Origin: Caprella mutica
Taxonomy: Eukaryota > Arthropoda > Malacostraca > Amphipoda > Caprellidae
Assembly: GCA_947561585.1 (NCBI GenBank)
Contig: CANNZV010003174.1
Location: forward strand, 1 to 64,000
Direction of reading: 5' to 3'
Length of the DNA stretch: 64,000 bases
The notes beneath the pieces are model-generated. The model saw only the letters and a program-made list of their open reading frames with translations. It was not told where the DNA came from and did not search any database. Shown in pieces: positions 34,787 through 46,475 of the stretch (positions are counted from its first letter, which is position 1; the number at the start of each line of letters is the position of its first letter). A program made the translations under genes and the position numbers.

Positions 34787-35765
34787 TTTTTAATCCCTGG
34801 TAATTTCGTCTCCGGTAAATTGATCCCCGGGTTATTTGATCCCAGGTAATTTTCCCCCGGTAAATTGATCCCCTGGTAATTTGGTCCCTCGGTAATTTGA
34901 TTCCCTGGTAATTTGACCCCCGGTAACTTAATCCCTGGTAATTTGAACCCCGTTATTTAATTTTTTGGCGTTATTTGCTACTTGGATTTATATCATGTTT
35001 AAATAATTAGATAATTATTAATTATTAAGTCAATATTATGTAACTAGTGTACTTTCCCGTTAAAAATAACTGATCATCATCAATACCAATTTATTTCCCA
35101 TTATTACGTTACTTTTAATGAATTCAATTAAAATTAAATTTTCTATTTAGTCTAATTCATTTTATAGATTAAAAAAAATTATGAATTGAATAGAAACAGG
35201 ATATTTAAATATCAAGTCAATATATTCCCGTGCGTATCATAGTTACATTCTTCATGTTTAATACCCGTCGTGTATAAGCGGTCACCAAATAAATAAACAC
35301 ACTAAGGGAATTATTAGTATAGATTATGCTACAAGATTTTAGGATTTATTCAACAGTCTGCAAAGTTATAAACAATATTATATATTTATTTAAAACTAAA
35401 TTTATGTATAGTTTTATATTCATCTATATTTATCTAAAACAAAAAATTAGCGTAGATTAATCTATAACATATTGTAGGTGTTAAATAAAGAGATGCAGAG
35501 GTTTTGTTCAGACCATCATAAAGGATGTAAATTTTACTACTATTGAGCATGCTGGTGAACATAATCTTAGCTTGTACAAATGCTAACAAAAATCAAACAA
35601 TAATTCATTAATTATTTAATTAATCAAACATAGTATAAACCCAAGAAGTAAATAATGTCCCAAGTGATAAATATCGGGGATCAAATTACTGGGGGTAAAT
35701 TTATCGGGGATCAAATTACAGGAGATCGATCAGACTAACGGGGGTCAAATTACCAGGGATTAAAA
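34787..35765. mobile_element. MITE-like element with modular CCCCGGTAATTTGAT ends
   Basis: TTTTAATCCCTGGTAATTT at the left is the exact inverse of AAATTACCAGGGATTAAAA at the right. The left arm repeats a module of about 16 bp (CCCCGGTAATTTGAT and variants) roughly ten times; the right arm has four or five inverted copies. About 700 bp of AT-rich sequence without frames lies between. The plan is the same as the 8,613-9,546 element although the module sequence differs. Confidence 0.78.
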
Positions 35766-37546
35766 CATCGGTCAGGGATCTACAAGTATTATGTTTCAGA
35801 CTGCCATATATGTTCTGTGAAAAAGTGATCATCTTTGTGACTGTAAATTAACTTGGAGCCTTGGAACCTAGGTAAAATAGATCTTTAGTTAGGCATTTTC
35901 CATAATCTACGATTCAGAAGCTGGCAAGCTGTAAACCAAAATTTCACAAAAATTCTGAGCCAAATTGAATTAAAAAAATTGGCTTTTATTGGCATTGGTA
36001 GGTATACCTACTCTAAAAGACTATACGTTATAACTAGGGTTGCGACAATATATGCTCTAAAAATCATAGATCCCGAAAATATTATAGACAGAGCGAATTA
36101 AACACTATTGAATCGTTCTAAACCAGCTTTATATAGTATTCGATACCATTTAATTTACTTTCGTCTATGATATTCATAAGATTTATGATTTTAAGAGCAT
36201 ATTGTCACAACCCTAGTTTTAACATTCAATTTAGTAGTAGGCACCTATATTTTCTTTCTAGTACTTAGCTACCTTGCTGAAAATATGGAAGTAGGTGCCC
36301 AATAACTTAGAACTTACACTTTTTGTGTACCTAGGGTCAAGCAGGTAAATTGCGGCACACTAACTAACTGCAACCTCTAACAACTGAAACATTATAGCTT
36401 GAAAAACACTTGTTAACAACTTAAATCAATAAATAGTAACATGTAATGCGCTGCACCCATTTTGGTGGGTATGCAACATTTTAATATAATTTTGGTTAAG
36501 AATGCTTTAGAGTCTCTTGAGAAGTTGAGAGGGCCGCAATTTACGTGCATGACCCTACTACTACTTCCCCTATAGGCTATAGTCTAGGACCTAGGTTAAA
36601 TATTTATTATGACTGACTTACCTACTATACCTATGAGTTTTCTACCTACCTAACCAACTGTTATTGTAACATTGGTTAGGTGCTGTGCCTATAACTCAGT
36701 CTGCAGAATTTTGGTCATTTTTTACATTTCCTGAATTACCAGTTCCAAACTGTATTTGGTGCATAAGATCCCACTGCCTTTTCCAAATAGCTGAAAAAAT
36801 CCACCAACAATGTCCAACTGGGAAAATATTGATTGATCAGCCAAATTATTAATGGATACATGCTGGTGGACTTTTCCAGCTTTTTGAAAAAGCCGGTGGG
36901 ATTTTGTGCACCAAATACAGACTGGATAATGACTGACAGATGTGAATCATTTGACGATATTGAATAATTAATTTTGTTTTATTTGCATGCTTTTCAACTA
37001 GGTTCATTAATCAAAATACCAATGTCGCTAGAGATATATTTTACTTGAATTATTTTCTTAAATTCTTCACTTTTCAGTTGACTGGCGATTGAAAATAACT
37101 GAATGGTTACTGCATTATGTGACTGGTGAAATAACTCATTTATACTGTGAAGTGCTCAGATATAGGTAAAGGGATAAGTCTGTAAATGTTATGTTAACTA
37201 AATTTAGCAAACAAAAGTAATTCAGAGTAATATACATAAAAAGTAATTCAGAGTAAAATGTAAATACACAAATCAAATGACCAACCTGTGATTTTAATGG
37301 AATATTTCCAATTCACAACTTTTCTGAATAAAATTCCTTAAATTTTAAGGAATACTTAAACTTGTGTTGATAATATAGGATATTCTGTAAATTTTGTTGT
37401 TTAAAATTCAGAAGGCCTAAACCCTACTGCATTTTATTTGTTAAATAACTAATTCCTTGACAATATTTCATAAGCTTTCTTTTTCTTTGAATAATTAAAA
37501 TTAAATTGATGCCCTCATCTACAAGTCAATTTTTGATCTAGCTATA
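35766..37546. other. Non-coding, with two small palindromic MITEs
   Basis: Inverted repeat 36,044-36,222 starts TAGGGTTGCGACAATAT and ends with its near-complement. Inverted repeat 36,755-36,925 is bounded by CCAAACTGTATTTGGTGCA and TGCACCAAATACAGACTGG. Both lack coding capacity. The rest is AT-rich with no gene. Confidence 0.65.
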
Positions 37547-37980
37547 CAGGGTGTCCCAAAAAAAATGATACCAAAGTTTCGAAGGCTGTAATTCAAAAAC
37601 TATTTGACTTACAATTGATTGGAAAATTACATTTTGTTTCTCAACATTTTTTCTATCTCTGTACAAAAAATAAGCTGAATTTATCAAACAGTTTTCTATA
37701 AGCAGCATTTTTAGTGACCGATACTGAAAACCTGTTTGCGCACTTTTGTTTGCAGCAAGAGTAAACAAAAGTGTTCTGCTCACAAGAGCCCCGTCCTGAA
37801 TCCACCAGGTTCAATTGATTCTGTTTTCATGTATTTCTTAAAGTCTGGCAACAATTATGTAAATTTATTAGAACAAGGTATCCAACTTCATATAAAATGT
37901 TTTTTGTGAAAAGTTGAGATTAGGAGTTTGATTCTTTGGTGCATACTTATGTGCGAATTTTTTGATTATTTTAATTTAAC

Positions 37981-39071
37981 TGTTCTGAACTATTAATTTT
38001 TGCAATAATCAGAGGATTTCATGTGGTTCTAGAGCCACTAATAATTCAACGGGGAAGAAAAAGTTTTCGATTCTTCAGGTGTTTACTCCGTGCCCGTAAC
38101 TGTAATACAAGGTTACAAAAAATCAGCTATATAAATCTATTACAGTTTCAAACATTAAATTGTATTAAATGCACAAGTATTTAATAACTATAAATCATAT
38201 TTCAATCAATAACTATTACAAGATTTTAAAAGAACTTTTTAACACTATTTTAATGAGGTAGTTTAATCAAGATTTTTAACTGTTTTAATAACTAGCACAG
38301 CATTTTACTTACATTATAATTGTGGATAGACCAAACTTAAATATTTAAATTTTCAATGTAGAGCAATTTGTATGGAACAAAAATTATATGACTGTAAACA
38401 AGCATAGGAAAATAAATATTAACGATAACGGCTCTCTATTAGATAGAGAAAATAATACAAATCCTTAACCTTGTGGTGCCCGAAAATGCACGTTAAATAT
38501 AATAATCAATTAATGGCTAAATTTTGATATGAACTAATTCAAAATACTAGATTAAAGTGGACAAAATAATGTAAATAAGGAGTTTTAATAATAATTAATT
38601 AATAAAAAGGAACTAGGAAATTACAAGGGACTTCATAGAGGAAGACTACCAGATAAATAGAAACATGGAAAATAAAGTACGATAGTAAATTTAAACTAAA
38701 TCTAATAGATAAGAACTTGAATGAAATGGAATGAAACTAGGATTTACGAAATACTAAATTTTGCGCAAGGTTTAAATAGGTAAATTTTAAAGTCTTCTTA
38801 GGCTAAGCTATTTAAACATAAATACAAAAATAAAAAGGTTTGAAAACTACTACTATTTTTAATCTTCCTAATATATACTAACTTAAAGAATAACAAATTT
38901 CCAAATCTAATAAATTATCGGGCACCACTAAGTGATCAAGAAAACGCACAACCTACATTCACAGGATTCGGAAACTAAATGAATCTTTAGTTGAGGAATG
39001 CAGTGTTGCCGAATAATTTGTCCCACTGGTTCGAAAATTTCTCTGAGAAAAAATAGAAAAATAATTATGCA
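37981..39071 (-). mobile_element. 3' LTR of second BEL element
   Basis: 1,091 bp, bounded on the minus strand by TGCATAATTA and GTTCAGAACA. It is nearly identical to the LTR at 45,223-46,313; the only differences noticed are GTCCC against GGCCC about 50 bp from the right end and C against A in the third base from that end, so the insertion is recent. Confidence 0.92.
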
Positions 39072-39094
39072 CAGCACACTCCCCGCTAAGCATT

Positions 39095-41722
39095 TCAATG
39101 CTTACTTAGATTTTCAACTGGCATTAATAACACAATACTCGAAATTGGTCTTTCTAAGATAGGAGCACTACTTTTAAGATTTCCAAATTTACACATTCTT
39201 ATTTTCGCTTTTCTGACAACACCATCATTGCTTTTCATCGCTTTTTCTATTACCCCCACTGGCCAATTTTTTCTAGGAATGTTCTTGTCGACGATCAGCA
39301 CGAAGTCTCCTTCTTCAAGCGGTCTCCTCTTCTTGGTCCATTTGCGTCGCTTCTGCAATTCTTGAATGTAGAACGTTTGCCATTTATTCCAAAACTGTTC
39401 GATCAGAAATTCTACGCGTCTCCATCTTTTACTACCGTACTGTAAAACGTCATCCTCTGTGTACTCCCCAACGACTTCCTCCTGATTCCCTCTCAGAGTT
39501 AGAATTTGCCGAGGACATATTGGTAATGGGTCGTTCGGGTCCGAAGAGGTTTCGTAGAGTGGAGTAGAGTTCACGATTGATGCAGCTTGAGCCAAGAGCG
39601 TGTGCAGCTCGTCACGAGAAAGAATCTTCCCTTTCATTTGCATGAGAGAAAAATCTAGTGCTCTCCTGATCTGTCCTATTTTGCGTTCCCACACTCCACC
39701 GAAGTGAGAGGCGTGGGGTGGGTTAAATATCCACTTACAGCCAACCGAGTCTAATGAATCTCTCAGTTGTTTCAAGCTGGTTTCTTTATTAGCAGCAATA
39801 AAGTTAGTTCCTCGATCACTTCTTATTAAACTGTATGGTCCTCTTGTTGATGTAAATCTACTTATTGCGTTTTGCATAGCAGTTGTATCAAGTGAGGGCA
39901 GCATTTCAATGTGTACAGCCCTAGAGGAGAGGCAAGTAAATACGACTACCCATGTTTTCTTCCCTCCACTTGTTCGACGAGTGTTTACCCCGTCATGAAC
40001 AATGAAAGGTCCCATCACATCTATACCAGTCGACACGAATGGGGCAGTTGGTGTCACTCGGTCGGAGGGTAATTCTGCCATTAACTGCACCTCAGGAGCT
40101 TTTCTCATTTTGCTGCACATCACGCAGCCGTTTATGAATTTCTTGATGGTTGCCTTTCCTTTTTCAATGAAAAAACCAGCGTTCCTGATGGCTCCAAGTG
40201 TGATGTGATTTCCTTGGTGACCGGACTTAACGTGGTTATGCTTTATTATCAGCTCGGTCATTCTTGCATGAGCAGGAATAATGATAGGGCGTTTCTTTTC
40301 CATCGTAAGGTCAGACTGTTTCAATCTCCCACCTACTCTTAAAATGCCCTTTTCGTCGATGAATGGACAAAGGTTGTTTAGCTTATGAGAAAGCAAAAGG
40401 TCTTTTTTGCCCTCCAAGATGGCGATGATATCGCCATAGTAATTTCTCTGCACATTCTTTATCAACAGTTCAATTGCTTTCGCCCTCAAATTCATGAAGG
40501 TAGTCTCCTTTGAATTTGGTGAACCAGTTTTTTGTAGAAATTGTAGGACGTTTTGCATTACCCGAACTGCCTTTGTCCAGTTGTTTACTCTGTTCAACAT
40601 TTCTATGATGCTGTTGTCCTCGCTTCCTTCATTAGTGAATAGTGTGTTGCCAAATTCATCAATACACTCTGGTAGCTCTGTCAAAGTTATTTTCATCTTT
40701 TCTTTAATCGGCAAATCCTCCAGAGAAGCTTCTCGTAGTTTTGAGGGTCCGGTTAACCAAGTTGAATTCATAAGAGAAGAGGCATTTTGAGGACGAGTCG
40801 ATATATCAGCGGGGTTGTTACTAGACGAAACGTAGTTCCATTTTGCATGGTCACTATACATGCGAATTATTTCGACGCGTCTACTGACGTATTTTATGAA
40901 CCTTTTTTGTTCGTTTCTTATGTACGCCAAAGTTACTTGGCTGTCGCTGTAGTAATACGAATCGTCAAATGAAAGGTTTAATTCCCTTTTTATGAATGCA
41001 GCTGCTTGAACTGCGCCAACTGAGGCACAAAGTTCCAACCGGGGTATTGAGGAGGCAGATTTTGGTGCAACCTTACTGTCCCCCATTACAAATGAGACAC
41101 TTATATCGTCCCTAGAGTTAATGCTATGTAGATACGCAACGTAACCAATTGCATCTTTTGAAGCATCTGCGAATACGTGAAGAGTTCTAAAGGCCACGTC
41201 ACCAAAGTTCTCTGGAGTATAACACCTTGGCACTGTTATTTCTTTTAGTTGTGTGAGAGACCCCTGCCATTTCTTCCAGCGGCTTTCGAATATCTCTGGT
41301 AATTCATCGTCCCAATCATAAGAGGAATCTGTTTTAGATGTTTTGCTTGGGATTATTTCCCTCTGCAAGAGTTTTCCCTCTAAGACCACTGGACTTGCGA
41401 ATCCCATAGGATCGAAGATAGAATTAACAACAGAAAGCAAACCCCTTCTAGTAAATGGTCGTTCGGGGATGTTAGGCTGCATTGAGAACAAGTCTAACTT
41501 GAAATTCCAGGAAACCCCCAATGTCCTGTGAGTTTTATTGAAATTTTTCAGATCGAAGACGTCGTCAGCGATATCTGAAGAGGGAAACGCACTCAACACT
41601 TCGGGGTTGTTTGAAAGAACCTTGTGTAGTCTAATGTTGTAGAGGGATAATGCTTCCTTAGATTTGTTTACGATGTCTATGGCTTGTTGGGCGGTACCTG
41701 CAGAAGAAACACCGTCGTCCAT
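39095..41722 (-). CDS. BEL/Pao Pol, C-terminal part: end of RT, RNase H, integrase
   Basis: 875 codons. The first methionine belongs to the reverse transcriptase active-site box (MDDG), so the frame is the continuation of the upstream pol frame after a frameshift, not a separate gene. RNase H follows with VFADASKDAIGY, YYYSDSQVTLAY and NNPADISTRP. Next come the integrase zinc region (HNHVKSGHQG, CVMCSK), the catalytic core with GIDVMGPF, RSDRGTNF and FGGVWERK (Asp, Asp, Glu), and a C-terminal DUF5641-like domain with EEGDFVLIVDKNIPRKNWPV. No stop breaks this part. The catalytic residues of both enzymes appear intact. It would integrate element DNA into the host genome. Confidence 0.92.
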   Translation of the reverse strand: MDDGVSSAGTAQQAIDIVNKSKEALSLYNIRLHKVLSNNPEVLSAFPSSDIADDVFDLKNFNKTHRTLGVSWNFKLDLFSMQPNIPERPFTRRGLLSVVNSIFDPMGFASPVVLEGKLLQREIIPSKTSKTDSSYDWDDELPEIFESRWKKWQGSLTQLKEITVPRCYTPENFGDVAFRTLHVFADASKDAIGYVAYLHSINSRDDISVSFVMGDSKVAPKSASSIPRLELCASVGAVQAAAFIKRELNLSFDDSYYYSDSQVTLAYIRNEQKRFIKYVSRRVEIIRMYSDHAKWNYVSSSNNPADISTRPQNASSLMNSTWLTGPSKLREASLEDLPIKEKMKITLTELPECIDEFGNTLFTNEGSEDNSIIEMLNRVNNWTKAVRVMQNVLQFLQKTGSPNSKETTFMNLRAKAIELLIKNVQRNYYGDIIAILEGKKDLLLSHKLNNLCPFIDEKGILRVGGRLKQSDLTMEKKRPIIIPAHARMTELIIKHNHVKSGHQGNHITLGAIRNAGFFIEKGKATIKKFINGCVMCSKMRKAPEVQLMAELPSDRVTPTAPFVSTGIDVMGPFIVHDGVNTRRTSGGKKTWVVVFTCLSSRAVHIEMLPSLDTTAMQNAISRFTSTRGPYSLIRSDRGTNFIAANKETSLKQLRDSLDSVGCKWIFNPPHASHFGGVWERKIGQIRRALDFSLMQMKGKILSRDELHTLLAQAASIVNSTPLYETSSDPNDPLPICPRQILTLRGNQEEVVGEYTEDDVLQYGSKRWRRVEFLIEQFWNKWQTFYIQELQKRRKWTKKRRPLEEGDFVLIVDKNIPRKNWPVGVIEKAMKSNDGVVRKAKIRMCKFGNLKSSAPILERPISSIVLLMPVENLSKH

Positions 41723-43392
41723 GTAAATGTTTTCTGCAAGTATCTGTAAGCAAGAACACTGTTAGAATCTTTTCTATCAAGCAATGAAGAAGCTGCAATT
41801 CGTAACCCAGTGATGGCAACACTAGGAGAACTAGTGTTCCCGAATATGTGGCATAATGCTCTATACTGGACTAAATCTTTCGTGGGATCGTTGCCTTCAA
41901 ACCAATAAAATCGCATGAAATCCCTATGCTCAGGCAAAACATAAAAGCAATGAAACATTGACTCGATATCGGCTATGAATGCCACAGGGTTTTCACGAAA
42001 TCTTAGTAAAACACCGTAGAGTTTATTATTTTGATCAGGACCAGATAGCAAGTTTCCATTCAAGCTAGTCCCTTGAAAAGTTGCAGCACTGTCAAAAACT
42101 AAAAGAATTTTTCGCTTTTTAGGGTGCTCGACTGGGAACAAAGGTAGGAACCAAGTAGAACCGACAGGTTTTTTCAATTCACTTTTAGGTACCCTTTCAA
42201 CGTGTTTATTTTCTATCAAATTTGACATAAATTTTAAGCAACCGTTCAGTTTATCTCCATTATATTTAATTTTGTCCAAAGAACACTTCTGACGTCTGTA
42301 CACTGCATTATGATTATCAGGGAAGTTAACGACAGGTTTACGAAATGGTAAGGGAAATTGCAAATTGCCGTTTTCGGTTAGAGAAGTGTTGTTATCAATA
42401 ATTGATATGAATCTTTTATCGTCAATAGAAAGACTAGTCTCTTCATCGTCGGCATGCTTCTCAAAAATACCTGCTTGAATTTTAGGGAACCCGAGAACTG
42501 TCATGAAGTGATCATTTTCACACTGAGTCCTGAGCGCGGTATAATCTGTCCTGTACGTTGATTCTATTTGCTCAGGGCACATCTCTCCTACGATGGCCCA
42601 GCCGAGAGGAGTCTTATGTGCGTATGGTGAGATAGTATTCTCCATGTGTGTTGCCATTAGTTCAGGGGCATCTCGCCCTATTAGAAGGGAGACTTCTGCG
42701 TTGGGATCCATCTCTGCGAAATTTGAAGCTAAGTGAGAGAGATGAGGTTGTTGTCTTACGAGATCAGGATAGGCTACCTCGTACTTTGTATCTGGAATTT
42801 CATTTTCGATGACTGATGGGAGAACGTAAGTGGTATTTTCTCTCGATCCTTTTATTGTCAGATTTCTTGCTACACGGCCTTTTCGCTTCATCGAATCTGT
42901 CAAAGTTGTCAACTTGAAGTCGTGCGTTGGCGAGTTTACCTTTAGTTTGTTCAGTAAGGCTGGAGAGGCGAATGAACGGTTACTCTGTTCGTCTATTATT
43001 GCATAGACTCTTACGACTTCGTTGGAGTAATGAGGTGCACGTACATCTACCAAGATAGTCTTGCTACAGCTTTTACCCAAACCTTTGAACTGAGTTTTTA
43101 GGACTTTATGGTCTTTACGAAATGCATTTGGAGATAAAGGGTTAGGCTTAAGAGGTCTGTAATTCAAATTATTTTCAATGTGAAATTCTGTTATGTGATT
43201 TGATGATTTACATATTTTACATTCTACTGACTTAATACAAGATTTCGAGAAATGATTACCTAAACATTTAAAACACAGCTGATGACTGTGCACTATGAGT
43301 TTTTTGGTTTTTGGATCTAGTTGTTTAAATGCTATGCAATCTTTTAAGTCATGAGTATCTGATCTATGCAAGCTACATTTAAAATTCTTCAT
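41677..43392 (-). CDS. BEL/Pao zinc-knuckle, protease and start of reverse transcriptase
   Basis: 571 codons. Cysteine-histidine knuckles occupy about residues 5-70 (CFKCLGNHFSKSC, CKICKSSNH). The aspartic protease-like region has AIIDEQSNRSFAS, where Asp-Glu-Gln-Ser replaces the common DTGS, then a DUF1758-like region with LLIGRDAPELM. Reverse transcriptase begins near residue 390 (GSTWFLPLFPV, FIADIESMFHCFYV, GNTSSPSVAI). The last 20 or so residues are out of frame, and the active-site box YMDD is encoded in the overlapping frame that continues at 41,722. The ATG at 43,392 overlaps a stop of the preceding frame (ATGA). Confidence 0.9.
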   Translation of the reverse strand: MKNFKCSLHRSDTHDLKDCIAFKQLDPKTKKLIVHSHQLCFKCLGNHFSKSCIKSVECKICKSSNHITEFHIENNLNYRPLKPNPLSPNAFRKDHKVLKTQFKGLGKSCSKTILVDVRAPHYSNEVVRVYAIIDEQSNRSFASPALLNKLKVNSPTHDFKLTTLTDSMKRKGRVARNLTIKGSRENTTYVLPSVIENEIPDTKYEVAYPDLVRQQPHLSHLASNFAEMDPNAEVSLLIGRDAPELMATHMENTISPYAHKTPLGWAIVGEMCPEQIESTYRTDYTALRTQCENDHFMTVLGFPKIQAGIFEKHADDEETSLSIDDKRFISIIDNNTSLTENGNLQFPLPFRKPVVNFPDNHNAVYRRQKCSLDKIKYNGDKLNGCLKFMSNLIENKHVERVPKSELKKPVGSTWFLPLFPVEHPKKRKILLVFDSAATFQGTSLNGNLLSGPDQNNKLYGVLLRFRENPVAFIADIESMFHCFYVLPEHRDFMRFYWFEGNDPTKDLVQYRALCHIFGNTSSPSVAITGLRIAASSLLDRKDSNSVLAYRYLQKTFTWTTVFLLQVPPNKP

Positions 43393-45090
43393 ACAGGTTG
43401 TTCACAGGAATCTACTTTATATACAGTAGCAGAAGGATTTTTGACTTTAACTGGTTTTGTACAATTATCTGACATGAATGGTAAATCTGAACACAAAATA
43501 TGAGCTTGATCGTCCAACCAAGAACAGAACTCACTGAACGGAGGGTGGATACCATAGGAGTTCGTGTATTTAGTTTTGTGAACTCTCCATTTACCGTTTA
43601 GGTGTTCTGGAAGTTTACGTCTGACTTCTTCTAATCCGCTGCCGAAGTTGAGTTCCTAATTCTTGAATGTTACTCATATGTGCCTGCACCAGCATACATA
43701 CGTCTGATAATTGTCGCAGTTTTCTAGCAGCATTTGCCGAAGCTTCTTCAGCTCGTATTTCAGGAAAGGACGCTAGTTTCTGCCTTAGAGAACTTGCTAT
43801 GTCAGCCACGTTACCAAATCTTTGTTTCAACTTTCTAGTTATGATCTCTAACGCCTGGTTAAAGTCTTGAGAATGGACGTTCTTATACAATTTCACCAAC
43901 TCGTTTGGACTTCCAACTGTATGGGCTTCGATTATTTCGATTTGATCGCATGGAGAAGGAGCAAGAGGACTCATTTTGTTATTCAGAGAAGTCCACCAAG
44001 TGAAAAAGTATTGAGGGCTTCCAGAAAATGGTGAAACTGGTGTTCTTTTCAGCTCCATTAAGAGGAGGTATCTGCTGGCAGAGTCGAGTTTTGGGGTGTC
44101 GTTTTCAATCGAAGTTCTCCCCGCTGTGAAGTATGAAGGAGCTGGTATCGTCGAGTTGATTGGTTTTGAGTAAACCGTATTCAACTTGATGGTACTTTGC
44201 GTTGGGAAAGAAGTGTAGGTGTTCTTTAGCCTGACACTTGGCTGGCTATTATTCAAAGGCGGGGCTTCATGGTGATACGAATTCTGAGAAGTTGAAATGG
44301 TCGGTATCGTAGTTACTATGTTAGGTTCATCGAACTCTTGAGGCACGCTTATATCTGGTAGAGAATCTTCTTCAAATAGCCAATCTAGTGTCCTCCTTTC
44401 TGACAAGCGTCGCAACGAATCTTTGAGTTCTGTATTATCGTTAGCCACAGCAGTAGGCGTGAAGGCCCGTAGGGTAGCTTTGAAACTATCAGAAGAATAT
44501 ACAGGAAGGTCTTTATCATTAGGATTTGGTAAACTGGAGGCAGCTTCACATGGAATATTCACAATTGTCGCATTGCCATTTTCTGAAACACTAACCATAG
44601 TAGGTAACATGGTAGTTTCCTCACAGTAACTTTCTTTTTGTAGAACTGCTTGTCGTGTCATCTCAGCTACTTTGTTCAGTCGATTTTTAGACATTTTAGA
44701 AGCGGAGGTGATGTCAGATAAATTATCGATATCTGAATAATCTTCGTAGCCTAAGCCAAATAGTTTCCATTTGAGCTTGCATGAAAACATCTTCGCATTT
44801 CTTTTAGCAGAGTCGAAAGCATTTTTATGCTGAGTTAGTTCATCATATGCATTCTCAGCTGTCAAGAACTCGATAATGTTTTCAAGTGCTGTACAGTATT
44901 TAGACCAGCAACATATAAGGTTAGTTTTGACGAACAGTAGATCAGGTTTTAGCATACTGTTCATATCAGTGTCGAAACATTTATCCAACTCTTCAGAGCA
45001 ATAGCGGAGTTTTTTCGACAATTGGGTGAAGGTTGGTTTCACGAATCTTCCGCTTTTAGTTTGAGTGACCGGTGTATGCTGCACAGACAT
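43393..45090 (-). CDS. BEL/Pao Gag (main frame 43,615-45,090, frameshifted end)
   Basis: 491 codons from ATG at 45,090. The first half is Ser/Thr-rich and of unknown fold. From about residue 345 comes the DUF1759 gag region (VSPFSGSPQYFFTWWTSLNN, NQALEIITRKLKQRFG). Near 43,655 the reading frame appears to slip by one base: the adjacent frame carries the typical gag continuation VRRKLPEHL and FSEFCSWLDD and runs to the TGA overlapping the ATG at 43,392. The protein would form the element's particles. Whether the slip is an assembly error or real cannot be told from one copy. Confidence 0.85.
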
Positions 45091-45222
45091 TTTAAAATTT
45101 TATTGTTCCGCTCGTACAATTGAAATCAACCGTCACCAAGAAGTTTGAGGTGAACGAAGTTGTAGTGAAGCTTACAGCAACTTCTTTCCAATTGAAATTT
45201 ATTTCCGTAAATTATAATTTAC
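45091..45222 (-). other. Leader of second BEL element
   Basis: Non-coding, between the 5' LTR and gag. The first bases after the LTR form GTAAATTATAATTTAC, a palindrome; no TGG-type primer-binding site directly follows the LTR, unlike the other BEL elements in the window. Confidence 0.55.
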
Positions 45223-46313
45223 TGTTCTGAACTATTAATTTTTGCAATAATCAGAGGATTTCATGTGGTTCTAGAGCCACTAATAATTCAACGGGGAAGA
45301 AAAAGTTTTCGATTCTTCAGGTGTTTACTCCGTGCCCGTAACTGTAATACAAGGTTACAAAAAATCAGCTATATAAATCTATTACAGTTTCAAACATTAA
45401 ATTGTATTAAATGCACAAGTATTTAATAACTATAAATCATATTTCAATCAATAACTATTACAAGATTTTAAAAGAACTTTTTAACACTATTTTAATGAGG
45501 TAGTTTAATCAAGATTTTTAACTGTTTTAATAACTAGCACAGCATTTTACTTACATTATAATTGTGGATAGACCAAACTTAAATATTTAAATTTTCAATG
45601 TAGAGCAATTTGTATGGAACAAAAATTATATGACTGTAAACAAGCATAGGAAAATAAATATTAACGATAACGGCTCTCTATTAGATAGAGAAAATAATAC
45701 AAATCCTTAACCTTGTGGTGCCCGAAAATGCACGTTAAATATAATAATCAATTAATGGCTAAATTTTGATATGAACTAATTCAAAATACTAGATTAAAGT
45801 GGACAAAATAATGTAAATAAGGAGTTTTAATAATAATTAATTAATAAAAAGGAACTAGGAAATTACAAGGGACTTCATAGAGGAAGACTACCAGATAAAT
45901 AGAAACATGGAAAATAAAGTACGATAGTAAATTTAAACTAAATCTAATAGATAAGAACTTGAATGAAATGGAATGAAACTAGGATTTACGAAATACTAAA
46001 TTTTGCGCAAGGTTTAAATAGGTAAATTTTAAAGTCTTCTTAGGCTAAGCTATTTAAACATAAATACAAAAATAAAAAGGTTTGAAAACTACTACTATTT
46101 TTAATCTTCCTAATATATACTAACTTAAAGAATAACAAATTTCCAAATCTAATAAATTATCGGGCACCACTAAGTGATCAAGAAAACGCACAACCTACAT
46201 TCACAGGATTCGGAAACTAAATGAATCTTTAGTTGAGGAATGCAGTGTTGCCGAATAATTTGGCCCACTGGTTCGAAAATTTCTCTGAGAAAAAATAGAA
46301 AAATAATTATTCA
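45223..46313 (-). mobile_element. 5' LTR of second BEL element
   Basis: 1,091 bp, same as 37,981-39,071 apart from two noticed differences. The flanks (TTTAAC before 37,981, AATGAA after 46,313) do not show a target duplication. Confidence 0.92.
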
Positions 46314-46475
46314 AATGAAAAGCGTCTTAACTCAACGTGAACCACATTGTCATCCATAAATTGAACATTTCTTTGCAAAAACCATTGGGCAAAATTCATC
46401 TGCCGAGGATGATCGGAATCGAGGAGTTTGTTCCGCTCGTGCATCTTGTAAAGATGCCACTTAAAATCGAAATTT
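46314..46475 (-). pseudogene. Transposase fragment of the host TIR element
   Basis: Reading from 46,475 down, a frame of about 54 codons gives KWHLYKMHERNKLLDSDHPR, NFAQWFLQRN and VVHVELRRFSFE. This resembles the part just before and at the first catalytic Asp of IS630/Tc1/mariner transposases (pattern HPYK...DF.RR..FC.W). The usual first Asp pattern (SDE) is degraded to HVE. The frame is cut by the LTR at 46,313. Faint continuation, such as KFAHKYAPKNQ, occurs left of the other LTR below 37,980. Confidence 0.65.
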
